DNA of 64,000 nt from Pseudochelatococcus lubricantis (GCF_042432495.1 NZ_JBHLXC010000012.1:62001-126000); one strand, 5' to 3'. Counted from the first letter of the stretch, positions 45,520 to 53,295 are shown. Notes: a model not told the origin generated them from the sequence alone. Program-made: numbers and translations.

Positions 45520-46459
45520 CGGGCTGCTTTCCGCCAATGATGCGCGGGTCTGCCTCGGCCAGCGCATCGAACAGGGCCGCGAGGTCCGCCCTCGCCGCGC
45601 TGGCGCGGCGCACCACGAGACTGCTGAACGGAATCGCCCGCTCGATCACTGGCGCGGGCAGTTCCAGCGCCGGCGCGGCGACGGCGGCGGCGGCGGCCGG
45701 GTCCTTCAGCACGCTGCCGAGCGCGCCTTCGAGCGCCGTCTGCAGGGCGGCGATACCTCCGCCGCCGATATCGGCGGCGAGCTTGTCGGTGATCGCGAGG
45801 CCCGCCTGCGGAATGGCCTGCCTGCCCGTGATCTTCCGCCACACCTCCTGCGCGTCGATGGCGCGCTCCAGCGTCCTGCCGGCCGTTGCCGCCCTCAGGA
45901 TGGCGGCGCTGGCCAGCGGTTCGGTCAGGAAGGCTGCGTCGGCGCGGCCCGTCAGCAGCAGCTGGACGGCCTCCGCCGGCGTCCCGGAATAGTCGACCTC
46001 TATGTCGGATGCGGCCAGGCCAGCGGAGGCGAGCAGGCGGCGGAAGATGAAATCCGGCATGTCATTGCGGAACGGCACCGCGACCTTGCGGCCCCGGAGG
46101 CCGGCTATGTCCTTCACCGTGCCGGAAGGAGCGACGACGAAGAGCAGGCCGTCGGTGAGCACGTTGAGCAGCCGCACGCCAAGCCCGCGGTTGTATAGGT
46201 TCGATGCGACATAGGTCGGCACCACAACCGCCCGGAACGTTCCGGCGCTGATACCGGCACGCATCTCGTCGGGCGTCTTCCACACCTTGAAGGTAACGTC
46301 GGGCGCGACCTCCTTCAGCGCACCGCTGGCGACGGCCTGCGCCAGTACGATCGAGGGCGCTGCGGGTGGCCCCCACAGCACGAGCGGTTCGGCGGCGCGC
46401 GCACGCGCGGCCAGGCTGGCGAATGCCAGACCCGCGATGAACGAACGGCGGTCAACCAT
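45497..46459 (-). CDS. ABC solute-binding protein, SsuA/NMT1-THI5 type
   Basis: 320 residues from the ATG at 46459. Signal with RRSFIAGLAFASLAARARAAE (Tat-like RR). Two-lobed receptor: GPPAAPSIVLAQAVASG, then LRGRKVAVPFRNDMPDFIFRRLL and GRADAAFLTEPLAS, typical of the family binding nitrate, sulfonates, pyrimidines or aromatic acids. The family does not tell the substrate. Follows the TonB receptor after 71 nt. Confidence 0.87.
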   Translation of the reverse strand: MVDRRSFIAGLAFASLAARARAAEPLVLWGPPAAPSIVLAQAVASGALKEVAPDVTFKVWKTPDEMRAGISAGTFRAVVVPTYVASNLYNRGLGVRLLNVLTDGLLFVVAPSGTVKDIAGLRGRKVAVPFRNDMPDFIFRRLLASAGLAASDIEVDYSGTPAEAVQLLLTGRADAAFLTEPLASAAILRAATAGRTLERAIDAQEVWRKITGRQAIPQAGLAITDKLAADIGGGGIAALQTALEGALGSVLKDPAAAAAVAAPALELPAPVIERAIPFSSLVVRRASAARADLAALFDALAEADPRIIGGKQPDDGFFAL

Positions 46460-46530
46460 GATTGTCTCTCCCTTCGCGCCCCCGGCGCGCTGAACTTCAT
46501 CGCGCGCACGGCGCGCGAACGGGCATGCCA

Positions 46531-48759
46531 TCAGAATGTTGCCTTGACCCCGGCGAAGAACCCGCGCCCGTCGCCGGGCAGGAACGCCGCCTGATCGGCG
46601 GTCGCCTGATCCACGATGAGCGTGGAAGAGGCGTAGGTTTCGTCGAAAATGTTGGTGATCTCGCCGAACACCGTGAACGTGTCGTTGATGCGATATTCGG
46701 TGCGCACATCCACCACCGCCCAGGCGTCGGCGTAGAGCGTGTTCATGTTGTCGACCGGCGTCTTTTCCGGCGACCAGCGCACCGCGCCCTGCAGCGTCCA
46801 TTTGTCGGTCGCCTGGAACTGCAGCGCCGCCGTCACGAAATGGCGTGGCGCGCCAGCCAGCCGGTTGTCGCCGCGTACGGGATCGCCGTCGAAGCGGAAG
46901 TCCTGATAGGTATAGGCGATGCGGCCCGACCAGCGCTCCCAGAGCTTTGCGCCGAAACCCAGTTCGACGCCGAAATGCGTCGTCCTGTCGGCATTGACCG
47001 CACCGAGCGATGCTCCGGTGGCATCGCGCAGGCTGAGCAGCTCGTCCCTCACCCAGGAATAGTACGTCACGGCGTCCCACGAGAAATCGCCGTAGCGCCC
47101 GCGCCAGCCAGCCTCGACGGTGGTCGCGGTCTGCGCATCGAGATCGGGTGTGGCGAAGGCCGCCGCGGCGAGGCGCGGGTTCGCCGGGTTCGGCCGGCCG
47201 GGGCTGCTGTTTGGCGTGCCGTTGACGGTCGCGAGCAGATCGTCATGGGTCGGCGGCTCGAAGCTGCGGCTGACGGCGGCGAAGACGGTCTGATTCTCGT
47301 CCGGCCGCCAGGTCACGCCGAGGCTCGGGCTCCAGCCATCATAGGAGCGGTCGTAACTCGTGTTCTGCGTCGGCACCGCGCCGTTGGGCAACAGGATGGA
47401 GGGGCGCGCCGGGTTGAAGGCCGTCGTCGGACGAGTCGGCAGCGCCCAACGGTCCTTGTTCTCGCGCGTCGCGTGCGCGTAGGAGATCGCCGGGGAGAAA
47501 GTGAACTTCTCCCAAAGGGGAATGTTCAGCCCGGCGAACAGCGACAGCGTCGAGGCGTCGAGGTCGCTCCGCCCGAACGGCTGTCCCTGCTGGCCGCCGA
47601 TGTTGAGATAATTGCCGCGCTCCGCGGAGCCGACCGTGTACTGCGCCGTCGCCTCGAACAGCGGCAGGGGGCTGTCCGCGTCCGGCTTGTAGGCGTAGCG
47701 CCCGAGCAGGGTGAAGTCACCGCCCTTCGTTGTGCGCACGCCCGAGGAAATGGGGAAGCGGAACATGTCGTCCGTATAGGTATAGCCGAAGGCGCCGTCG
47801 AGGATGTGCGCGCCGAAGGTCGCCGTGGTGCGCGAGCCGATCAGGAATTGCGTCGCCTCGCGGCGCGGCCGGTCGCGGTGCACGTTGGGGCCGGGATAGA
47901 TCGCGCCCGATGGCGTGACCACGGGGCCGCCCCAGTTCTGGGACGGGCGCGCCTTCAGCGCATCCCACGGCAGCGGCCCGGCGACGTCGAAGGCGAGATC
48001 GCGGTAACCGGCGAAGACGCGCGTCGTTACGGTGTCGGACCATGCGAAGCCGACATTGCCGCCGACGCTCAGCCGCCGCGAGCCGTTGTAGTCGCGGAAG
48101 CCGTCGCGGGTGGTGAAGTCGGCCTGCAGCAAGCCGTCATAGGCCTCGCCGCCGAAACCGGCCTGGCCTGCCACATTCGCCTGCCCGAAGCTGCCACCAC
48201 TCACCGACAGGCGCGCGCCGGGCGCATCCGACCCCTTGGGCGAAATGAAGTTGAGCGCGCCGCCCAGCACAGTCGCGCCGAGCCTGTTGGCGGTATAGCC
48301 CCGGAAGACTTCAATGGCGTCCGCCTGCTGCGGATCGGCAAAGCCGACGATATAGGAGCCGTCCGCGCGGTTGAGCGGCAGGCCGTCCTGCAGCACGAGG
48401 ATGCCGCGCTCGACCGGGTTCTGCTGCAGGCCGGAACCGCGAATCTGGATGCGCGGCTGGTCGTTGCCCCCGAAGAAGCTCTGCACGATGACGCCCGGCA
48501 CGCTTTCCAGCGCGTGCGCCACAGTCGGGTTTCCGGTAGGTGCGATTGCGTCGCGCGGCACCAGCGCGACGCCGCCGGCGATGGCGTTAAGCCGCTGCTG
48601 CAACGCGGCCGAATCCTCCCCGGTGCGGGTGGCTTCCACGACGATGGGCTCCAGTTCGAGCACCGTGCCGGGCGCGGCCGATTGCGCCAGCGCCCACTGG
48701 CTCGTGGTGGATAAGAGCAGCGTCGTGACGACAGGTGCCGATTTCCAGATAATTCCCAT
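46531..48759 (-). CDS. TonB-dependent outer-membrane receptor
   Basis: 742 residues from the ATG at 48759 (GAGGGA upstream); a frame to 48831 exists, but its start lies inside an NsrR-like operator, so it is unlikely. Signal MGIIWKSAPVVTTLLLSTTS then ALAQSA. Plug domain: LEPIVVEATRTGEDS, VPRDAIAPTGNPTVAHALESVPGVIVQSFFGG, and beta-barrel to the final aromatic GRGFFAGVKATF. Closest in feel to FecA-like/copper-complex receptors, but the ligand is unknown. First gene of the five-gene TonB-ABC-NnrS operon. Confidence 0.9.
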   Translation of the reverse strand: MGIIWKSAPVVTTLLLSTTSQWALAQSAAPGTVLELEPIVVEATRTGEDSAALQQRLNAIAGGVALVPRDAIAPTGNPTVAHALESVPGVIVQSFFGGNDQPRIQIRGSGLQQNPVERGILVLQDGLPLNRADGSYIVGFADPQQADAIEVFRGYTANRLGATVLGGALNFISPKGSDAPGARLSVSGGSFGQANVAGQAGFGGEAYDGLLQADFTTRDGFRDYNGSRRLSVGGNVGFAWSDTVTTRVFAGYRDLAFDVAGPLPWDALKARPSQNWGGPVVTPSGAIYPGPNVHRDRPRREATQFLIGSRTTATFGAHILDGAFGYTYTDDMFRFPISSGVRTTKGGDFTLLGRYAYKPDADSPLPLFEATAQYTVGSAERGNYLNIGGQQGQPFGRSDLDASTLSLFAGLNIPLWEKFTFSPAISYAHATRENKDRWALPTRPTTAFNPARPSILLPNGAVPTQNTSYDRSYDGWSPSLGVTWRPDENQTVFAAVSRSFEPPTHDDLLATVNGTPNSSPGRPNPANPRLAAAAFATPDLDAQTATTVEAGWRGRYGDFSWDAVTYYSWVRDELLSLRDATGASLGAVNADRTTHFGVELGFGAKLWERWSGRIAYTYQDFRFDGDPVRGDNRLAGAPRHFVTAALQFQATDKWTLQGAVRWSPEKTPVDNMNTLYADAWAVVDVRTEYRINDTFTVFGEITNIFDETYASSTLIVDQATADQAAFLPGDGRGFFAGVKATF

Positions 48760-48782
48760 GCTTCCCTCGCCATCGCGCGCCG

Positions 48783-48799
48783 AATACACGTCGTGTATT
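48783..48799. promoter_or_regulatory. Perfect palindrome before the TonB receptor gene
   Basis: AATACACG T CGTGTATT: 8-bp perfect arms about one central base, 24 nt before the TonB receptor start. Regulator unknown; placement fits an operator over the promoter or an early leader. Confidence 0.6.
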
Positions 48800-48811
48800 G
48801 GAGTTATTCTA

Positions 48812-48834
48812 AAGATATATTTCAAATTCATCTT
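48812..48834 (-). promoter_or_regulatory. NsrR-like operator before the TonB receptor operon
   Basis: Halves AAGATATATTT and AAATTCATCTT around a central C; about 19 of 22 positions agree with the NsrR operator. Best match in the window, 53 nt before the receptor start. Confidence 0.7.
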
Positions 48835-48869
48835 TTATGACGAGAGGCCACATTCGCCTTGGCGTGTCA

Positions 48870-48883
48870 TTGATCCAGCGCAA
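48870..48883. promoter_or_regulatory. FNR-type box between TonB receptor and nrdD
   Basis: TTGATCCAGCGCAA, TTG-N8-CAA with a true FNR left half (TTGAT). Lies between divergent genes, about 110 nt from the receptor start and 190 nt from nrdD. Confidence 0.55.
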
Positions 48884-48977
48884 GGAGTTTGGGTGGTGGA
48901 AAATCCGGAGGTCCGCCGCCCGCCACGCCTCACGCGAAACGGCCGCGCGGCAAATTGCCCCAATCCGATGAGCAGAG

Positions 48978-48993
48978 AATCAATATATAGTGC
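48978..48993 (+). promoter_or_regulatory. NrdR box 1 upstream of nrdD
   Basis: Core CAATATATAGTG matches the NrdR consensus CWATATATWGTG at every position. Its centre is 31 bp from box 2. Confidence 0.75.
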
Positions 48994-49008
48994 TCGTTAA
49001 GATTTACG

Positions 49009-49024
49009 GCTCTACATGTAGATA
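49009..49024 (+). promoter_or_regulatory. NrdR box 2 upstream of nrdD
   Basis: GCTCTACATGTAGATA; the invariant C, A, A, T, T, G positions of the NrdR box are kept, and the core TCTACATGTAGA is a perfect 12-bp palindrome. Centre-to-centre distance of 31 bp from box 1 is the usual three helical turns. Confidence 0.65.
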
Positions 49025-49070
49025 AACGGCTGGAGCTTCCGGCCGTGACACGCGATAGCGGAGGATCCGG

Positions 49071-50813
49071 ATGCAAGCTGCTCACCATTGCTCCCGTTCA
49101 GCCCTGCCCGGGAGCGGCGTGACCGTCGACGCCGTCTCGACCATCGACGAATATCTCGAACGGACCGACTGGCGGGTCAACGCGAACGCCAACCAGGGCT
49201 ATTCGCTCGGCGGCCTGATCCTCAACACCTCCGGCAAGATGGTGGCCAATTACTGGCTGTCGCACGTCTATCCCGACCGCATCGGAGACGCGCACCGCGA
49301 CGGCGACCTGCATATCCACGATCTCGACATGCTGGCGGGCTACTGCGCCGGGTGGTCCCTGCGCACGCTACTCGCGGAGGGGCTGAACGGTGTCCCGGAC
49401 AAGGTGGAAGCCGGCCCGCCCCGGCACATGTCGAGTGCCGTCGGACAGATCGTCAATTTCCTCGGCACGCTCCAGAACGAATGGGCCGGCGCGCAGGCCT
49501 TCAGCTCCTTCGACACCTACATGGCGCCCTACGTGCGCATCGACCGGCTCGGCTACGATCAGGTGCGCCAGCATATGCAGGAGCTGATCTACAACCTGAA
49601 CGTCCCCTCGCGCTGGGGCACGCAGACGCCGTTCACCAATCTGACTTTCGACTGGACATGCCCCGAGGACCTGCGCGGCGAGGTGCCGGTGATCGGCGGC
49701 CGGGAAGCCGGCTTCACCTACGGCGAGCTGCAAGCCGAGATGGACATGATCAACCGTGCGTATATGGAGGTCATGGCGGCGGGCGACCACAGGGGCCGGG
49801 TCTTCACCTTCCCCATTCCCACCTACAACATCACGCCGGATTTTCCGTGGGAGAGCGAGAATGCCCGACGCCTCTTCGCCCTCACGGCGAAATACGGGCT
49901 GCCCTATTTCCAGAACTTCATCAATTCGGACATGAAGCCGAACATGGTGCGCTCCATGTGCTGCCGGCTGCAGCTCGATCTCGGCGAACTGCTCAAGCGT
50001 GGCAATGGCCTGTTCGGCAGCGCGGAGCAGACCGGCTCCCTCGGCGTCGTCACCATCAACTGCGCCCGGCTCGGCTATCTCCACAAGGGCGACGAGGAGG
50101 CGCTTTTCGGGCGGCTCGACGCGCTGCTGGCCATCGGCCGCGACAGCCTCGAAATCAAGCGCCGCGTCGTGCAGCGGCTCATCGATGACGGCCTGCTGCC
50201 CTATACACGGCGTTATCTCGGCACGCTGCGGAACCATTTCTCGACGCTCGGCGTCAACGGCATCAACGAGATGATCCGCAATTTCACCGGCGATGCACAC
50301 GACATCACCACCGATCATGGCCACGCCTTTGCCCTGCGCGTGCTCGATCACACGCGGGCTAGGATCGTCGGCTTCCAGGAGGAGACCGGCCATCTCTACA
50401 ATCTGGAAGCGAGCCCCGCGGAAGGCGCGACCTATCGCTTCGCCAGGGAGGACCGCAAGCGCTATGCGGATATCCTGCAAGCCGGCACCCGGCACGAGCC
50501 CTATTACACCAACTCCAGCCAGTTGCCGGTCGGCTTCACCGACGATCCGTTCGAGGCGCTGATGCGGCAGGATGCCCTGCAGTGCAGGTACACCGGCGGC
50601 ACGGTGCTCCATCTCTACATGGGAACGCGGCTTTCCTCGGCGGAGGCCTGCGGCACGCTGGTCCGCCGCGCACTGGAGAACTTCCGCCTGCCCTACATCA
50701 CCGTCACCCCCACGTTCTCGATCTGCCCGAAGCACGGATACATCGCGGGCGAGCACGAGTTCTGCCCGAAGTGCGATGCGGAACTTCTGGAACGGCGGCA
50801 TGCATCCGCCTGA
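49071..50813 (+). CDS. nrdD: Anaerobic ribonucleoside-triphosphate reductase, catalytic part without glycyl-radical domain
   Basis: 580 residues. No N-terminal ATP-cone; the frame goes straight into the barrel (VNANANQGYSLGGLILNTSGKMVANYWLSHVYP). Active-site cysteines in MVRSMCCRLQLD; zinc site SICPKHGYIAGEHEFCPKCD near the C-terminus. It stops at a TGA (50811-50813) just after the zinc site, where other NrdD proteins continue into the glycyl-radical loop. That loop is in the next ORF, in the same frame, 15 nt on. It reduces ribonucleotides without oxygen, using a glycyl radical made by NrdG. Preceded by NrdR boxes. Confidence 0.92.
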   Translation: MQAAHHCSRSALPGSGVTVDAVSTIDEYLERTDWRVNANANQGYSLGGLILNTSGKMVANYWLSHVYPDRIGDAHRDGDLHIHDLDMLAGYCAGWSLRTLLAEGLNGVPDKVEAGPPRHMSSAVGQIVNFLGTLQNEWAGAQAFSSFDTYMAPYVRIDRLGYDQVRQHMQELIYNLNVPSRWGTQTPFTNLTFDWTCPEDLRGEVPVIGGREAGFTYGELQAEMDMINRAYMEVMAAGDHRGRVFTFPIPTYNITPDFPWESENARRLFALTAKYGLPYFQNFINSDMKPNMVRSMCCRLQLDLGELLKRGNGLFGSAEQTGSLGVVTINCARLGYLHKGDEEALFGRLDALLAIGRDSLEIKRRVVQRLIDDGLLPYTRRYLGTLRNHFSTLGVNGINEMIRNFTGDAHDITTDHGHAFALRVLDHTRARIVGFQEETGHLYNLEASPAEGATYRFAREDRKRYADILQAGTRHEPYYTNSSQLPVGFTDDPFEALMRQDALQCRYTGGTVLHLYMGTRLSSAEACGTLVRRALENFRLPYITVTPTFSICPKHGYIAGEHEFCPKCDAELLERRHASA

Positions 50814-50828
50814 ACGAAAGGAAAGACC

Positions 50829-51032
50829 ATGAAAGAGACGACAATCGCCATCGCCGCGCGGGATACCGTTCCCTCCGCCCCTGTCGCGCCGCACGACGAG
50901 GAGCGCCAGCGCTGCGAGATCTGGACCCGTGTGATGGGCTATCACCGCCCGGTGTCCTCGTTCAACCGCGGCAAGAAGGGCGAGTTCCATGAACGCCTCT
51001 ACTTTACGGAAGAGCGCACGCGCCACGGTTGA
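50829..51032 (+). CDS. Stand-alone glycyl-radical domain of NrdD
   Basis: 67 residues, RBS AAAGGAAAG 6 nt before the ATG. The C-terminal half, RCEIWTRVMGYHRPVSSFNR then GKKGEF, is the glycyl-radical loop of class III reductases; the radical Gly should be Gly37 (codon at 50937-50939). The first 28 residues are low-complexity linker. It is in the same frame as nrdD with only TGA plus five codons between, and it overlaps nrdG by 44 nt. Either a genuine two-part enzyme, like the spare YfiD/GrcA domain of pyruvate formate-lyase, or a fused nrdD broken by one stop codon. Confidence 0.85.
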   Translation: MKETTIAIAARDTVPSAPVAPHDEERQRCEIWTRVMGYHRPVSSFNRGKKGEFHERLYFTEERTRHG

Positions 51033-51672
51033 GCGGAACGCGGACCCCATCCGGATCGGCGGCCTTGAGCGCCTGTCGCTGTGCGACTGGCCCGGCAGGC
51101 TCGCCGCGACCGTCTTCTGTCAGGGGTGCCCGTGGGATTGCCCCTATTGCCACAATCCGCATCTGCTGCCCGCCCGGGGGCGGGAGATGCTGCCTTGGCC
51201 CGGCGTGCTCGCCTTTCTGGAAACCCGGCGCGGACTTCTGGACAGTGTGGTGTTTTCGGGCGGCGAGCCCACGATGCAGAAGGGTCTGCCGGACGCAATC
51301 CGGCAGGTCCGCGCTTTTGGGTTCGGCATCGGCCTGCATTCCGCCGGCCCCTATCCGCAGCGGCTTGCGACGGTGCTGCCGCTCGTCGACTGGGTGGGGT
51401 TCGACGTCAAGGCCGCCTTCGGCGAATACGACCGCGTTACCCGCGTGCCCCTTAGCGGCAAACGGGCAAAGGAGAGCCTGCGACATCTGCTGGAAAGCGG
51501 GGTTGCATTCGAATTGCGCACGACGGCCGATCCCCATCTGCTGGATGAAGCGGCTGTCGAGCGGCTGCGGGCGGACCTTGCGGACATGGGCGCGCCGCCG
51601 CACAGGCTCCAGTCCTTCCGGTCCGTCGGCACCCGTTACCCGACGAGCGAAAAAAGTCCCGGCCGCAGTTGA
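50989..51672 (+). CDS. nrdG: NrdD-activating radical-SAM enzyme
   Basis: 227 residues. Radical-SAM CxxxCxxC in FCQGCPWDCPYCHNPHLL (with an extra Cys before it), SGGEPTMQKG next, and DWVGFDVKAAFGEYDRVT for substrate fitting. It uses SAM and a [4Fe-4S] cluster to make the glycyl radical on NrdD, here on the separate small ORF. It overlaps that ORF by 44 nt, so the three cistrons are one operon. Anaerobic. Confidence 0.93.
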   Translation: MNASTLRKSARATVERNADPIRIGGLERLSLCDWPGRLAATVFCQGCPWDCPYCHNPHLLPARGREMLPWPGVLAFLETRRGLLDSVVFSGGEPTMQKGLPDAIRQVRAFGFGIGLHSAGPYPQRLATVLPLVDWVGFDVKAAFGEYDRVTRVPLSGKRAKESLRHLLESGVAFELRTTADPHLLDEAAVERLRADLADMGAPPHRLQSFRSVGTRYPTSEKSPGRS

Positions 51673-51681
51673 GGAAGCCCG

Positions 51682-51703
51682 CATCGCGTTCGTGAACGCG
51701 ATG
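51682..51703. terminator. Hairpin between convergent nrdG and nsrR
   Basis: CATCGCGTT CGTG AACGCGATG, perfect 9-bp stem with a 4-nt loop between the two stop codons. Probable terminator for both. Confidence 0.6.
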
Positions 51704-51708
51704 GCGCT

Positions 51709-52149
51709 TCACGCAGCCGGCTTTATACCGAAGTCGGCCGGGGTGAGGACGATGTCCGCGAGCGTGTGGCGGTCCATCGTTGCCATGAACGCCTGCAGCG
51801 CCTCAGTCAACACGCCGCGCAACCGGCATTGGCAGGAAATGCGGCAGATGGCTCCGTCTCCCTTTTGGGCGGCAAAACACTCGACAAGGGCGAAGTCCGG
51901 CTCCGTGGCGCGCAGCACGTCGCCGAGACGGATGCTCGCTGCCTCCCGCGCCAGCGTCAGCCCGCCGGAGCGGCCGCGCACCGCCTTGAGAAAGCCAGCG
52001 CGCGTCAACTGATTGGTGACCTTCATCAGGTGGTTGCGCGATATCCCGTAGACGGCCGCCGTTTCCTCGATGGTGATCAGGCGATCCCGGCAAGTCGCCG
52101 CATACATCAGGATGCGCAGGGCATAGTCCGAGAAATTCGTCAGCCGCAT
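51709..52149 (-). CDS. nsrR: NO-sensing repressor NsrR (Rrf2 family)
   Basis: 146 residues. Winged helix MRLTNFSDYALRILMYAATC with recognition helix GISRNHLMKVTNQLTRAGF, then GGLTLAREA. Iron-sulfur ligands among Cys91, Cys102, Cys106 and Cys108 (VECFAAQKG...ICRISCQC). It represses NO-response genes until NO damages the cluster. NsrR-like operators lie before nnrS, azu, nosR and the TonB receptor, and 226 nt upstream of its own start. Confidence 0.92.
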   Translation of the reverse strand: MRLTNFSDYALRILMYAATCRDRLITIEETAAVYGISRNHLMKVTNQLTRAGFLKAVRGRSGGLTLAREAASIRLGDVLRATEPDFALVECFAAQKGDGAICRISCQCRLRGVLTEALQAFMATMDRHTLADIVLTPADFGIKPAA

Positions 52150-52374
52150 CGGCGCGCCCGGTTACCAGTGACTGTCGGGATCATGCAACTCGCCTTATAA
52201 CAATATGCTTCCCCGTGAAAAGGCCGGAGACCGCCGCCGCGCGACCTGTCCGCCCGCACCGGGGGCCGACGGGCCTGACTCATCGGCCCGGGCGAAGCCC
52301 GCGCGGCGTTTGAATGAAGCAAAGTCGGCATCGGTCAGGAGGACCGGGGTCGATGGCACTGATGCAAGCATTTA

Positions 52375-52397
52375 TCTATGCATACCAAATTCGTCTT
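52375..52397 (+). promoter_or_regulatory. NsrR-like operator in the nsrR-DUF2249 gap
   Basis: Halves TCTATGCATAC and AAATTCGTCTT; about 15 of 22 match. The right half is nearly the same as that of the TonB receptor site (AAATTCATCTT). Confidence 0.5.
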
Positions 52398-52480
52398 TTG
52401 CAAGCCGCGCACGGGTTTTCCGCCTGCGGGCGGCGCAAAGCAGGGCGGCCCGGCGGGCGCAGCGGCAAACAGGCCATAGT

Positions 52481-52494
52481 TTGTGCGGCGACAA
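52481..52494 (+). promoter_or_regulatory. FNR/NnrR-type box in the nsrR-DUF2249 gap
   Basis: TTGTGCGGCGACAA, TTG-N8-CAA. Ends in GCGACAA like the first nirK box. Confidence 0.6.
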
Positions 52495-52749
52495 AGACAT
52501 TTTGTCGCGGCTGCCGGACCATGTCCGGGAAATGGCGCGCACGCCGGTCGGAAGTCGCGCCGGATCGAGGACTCGCAGAGCGTGATGCCTTCCAGCTGAA
52601 GGACCATCCCGGTCTGTTCATTTGAGCGAGCATCGTCTGTTACGGAAAGCGGCATCCGCTTTTCGGGACTGTGCTCTGGCCCGGAATCGCCCGGCGTGGC
52701 TCCGGGTCAACCGTGCCGCTGTCGTTGCCGAAACACCGGAGCCGTTTCC

Positions 52750-53295
52750 ATGAACCCGCGCCCTGCCGCTTCCCTCCCCGCAACGCGGGATCTCGATGTA
52801 CGCCTCCTCATACGTGCCGGGCGGGAACCGTTCACCGCGATCATGGCCGCGACAGATGCGCTCGCTCCCGGCGAGCGGCTGCGGCTGATCGCGCCGTTTC
52901 GCCCCGCGCCGCTATTCGACATCATGACCCACCGGGGATTTTCCGCGACGGACCGCCAGTTGCCCGGTGGCGCGTGGGAGGTGATCTTCACCCCCATCGC
53001 CAGCCCGCCGCCGGAAGAGGGGCTGGCGCCCGGCTCGTGTCCGGGTGCGACGCTCTGGCCGGAGCCGGTGGCCATGCTCGATCTCACCGGCGTGGCGCCA
53101 CCCGGGCCGAAGGAGCGGATTCTCGAAGTGCTGGACGGCCTCACCCCCGGCGACGTGCTCTTCGCGCTTCTGGACGGCGAGCCCGGCCAGATCCTGCCCG
53201 AACTCGCCATGCACGGGCACGAATGGGCCGGCAACCTGAGCGCGGCGGGCGACGCCTATCGCCTGCTGGTGCGCAAGGGCGCGGGCGACGAATAA
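52750..53295 (+). CDS. Tandem DUF2249 protein
   Basis: 181 residues from the ATG at 52750 (GGAG upstream). Two DUF2249 (SirA/TusA-like fold) modules: LDVRLLIRAGREPFTAIMAATDALAPGERLRLIAPFRPAPLFDIM (about 15-65), and AMLDLTGVAPPGPKERILEVLDGLTPGDVLFALLDGEPGQILPELAMHGHEW (about 98-160). DUF2249 proteins often occur beside NO-linked genes, and the function is unknown. Upstream of nirK on the same strand, but separated by boxes of the nirK promoter. Confidence 0.8.
   Translation: MNPRPAASLPATRDLDVRLLIRAGREPFTAIMAATDALAPGERLRLIAPFRPAPLFDIMTHRGFSATDRQLPGGAWEVIFTPIASPPPEEGLAPGSCPGATLWPEPVAMLDLTGVAPPGPKERILEVLDGLTPGDVLFALLDGEPGQILPELAMHGHEWAGNLSAAGDAYRLLVRKGAGDE

Larger units (their letters stand above)
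48760..49070. other. Divergent regulatory gap, TonB receptor / nrdD
   Basis: 311 nt with no gene. Contains, in order, a 17-bp palindrome, an NsrR-like operator, an FNR-type box and two NrdR boxes (each entered separately). AT-rich around 48790-48840. Confidence 0.8.
52150..52749. other. 600-nt gap between nsrR and the DUF2249 gene
   Basis: Short frames here (up to 126 codons) have no ribosome site or recognisable product, so I call no gene. It holds an NsrR-like operator (52375-52397) and an FNR-type box (52481-52494), far from both coding starts. A stretch of more than 250 nt follows the FNR box before the DUF2249 ATG. Confidence 0.6.

Noticed and set aside
46462..48714. 750-codon plus-strand frame opposite the TonB receptor
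   Set aside because: Shadow; the receptor on the minus strand has signal peptide, plug and barrel landmarks.
48760..48831. Upstream start of the TonB receptor at 48831
   Set aside because: The start codon would lie inside the NsrR-like operator and spoil the signal peptide; the ATG at 48759 has its own ribosome site.
52205..52655. Frames of 85-126 codons on both strands in the nsrR-DUF2249 gap
   Set aside because: No ribosome site and no family; they overlap each other and the regulatory boxes.
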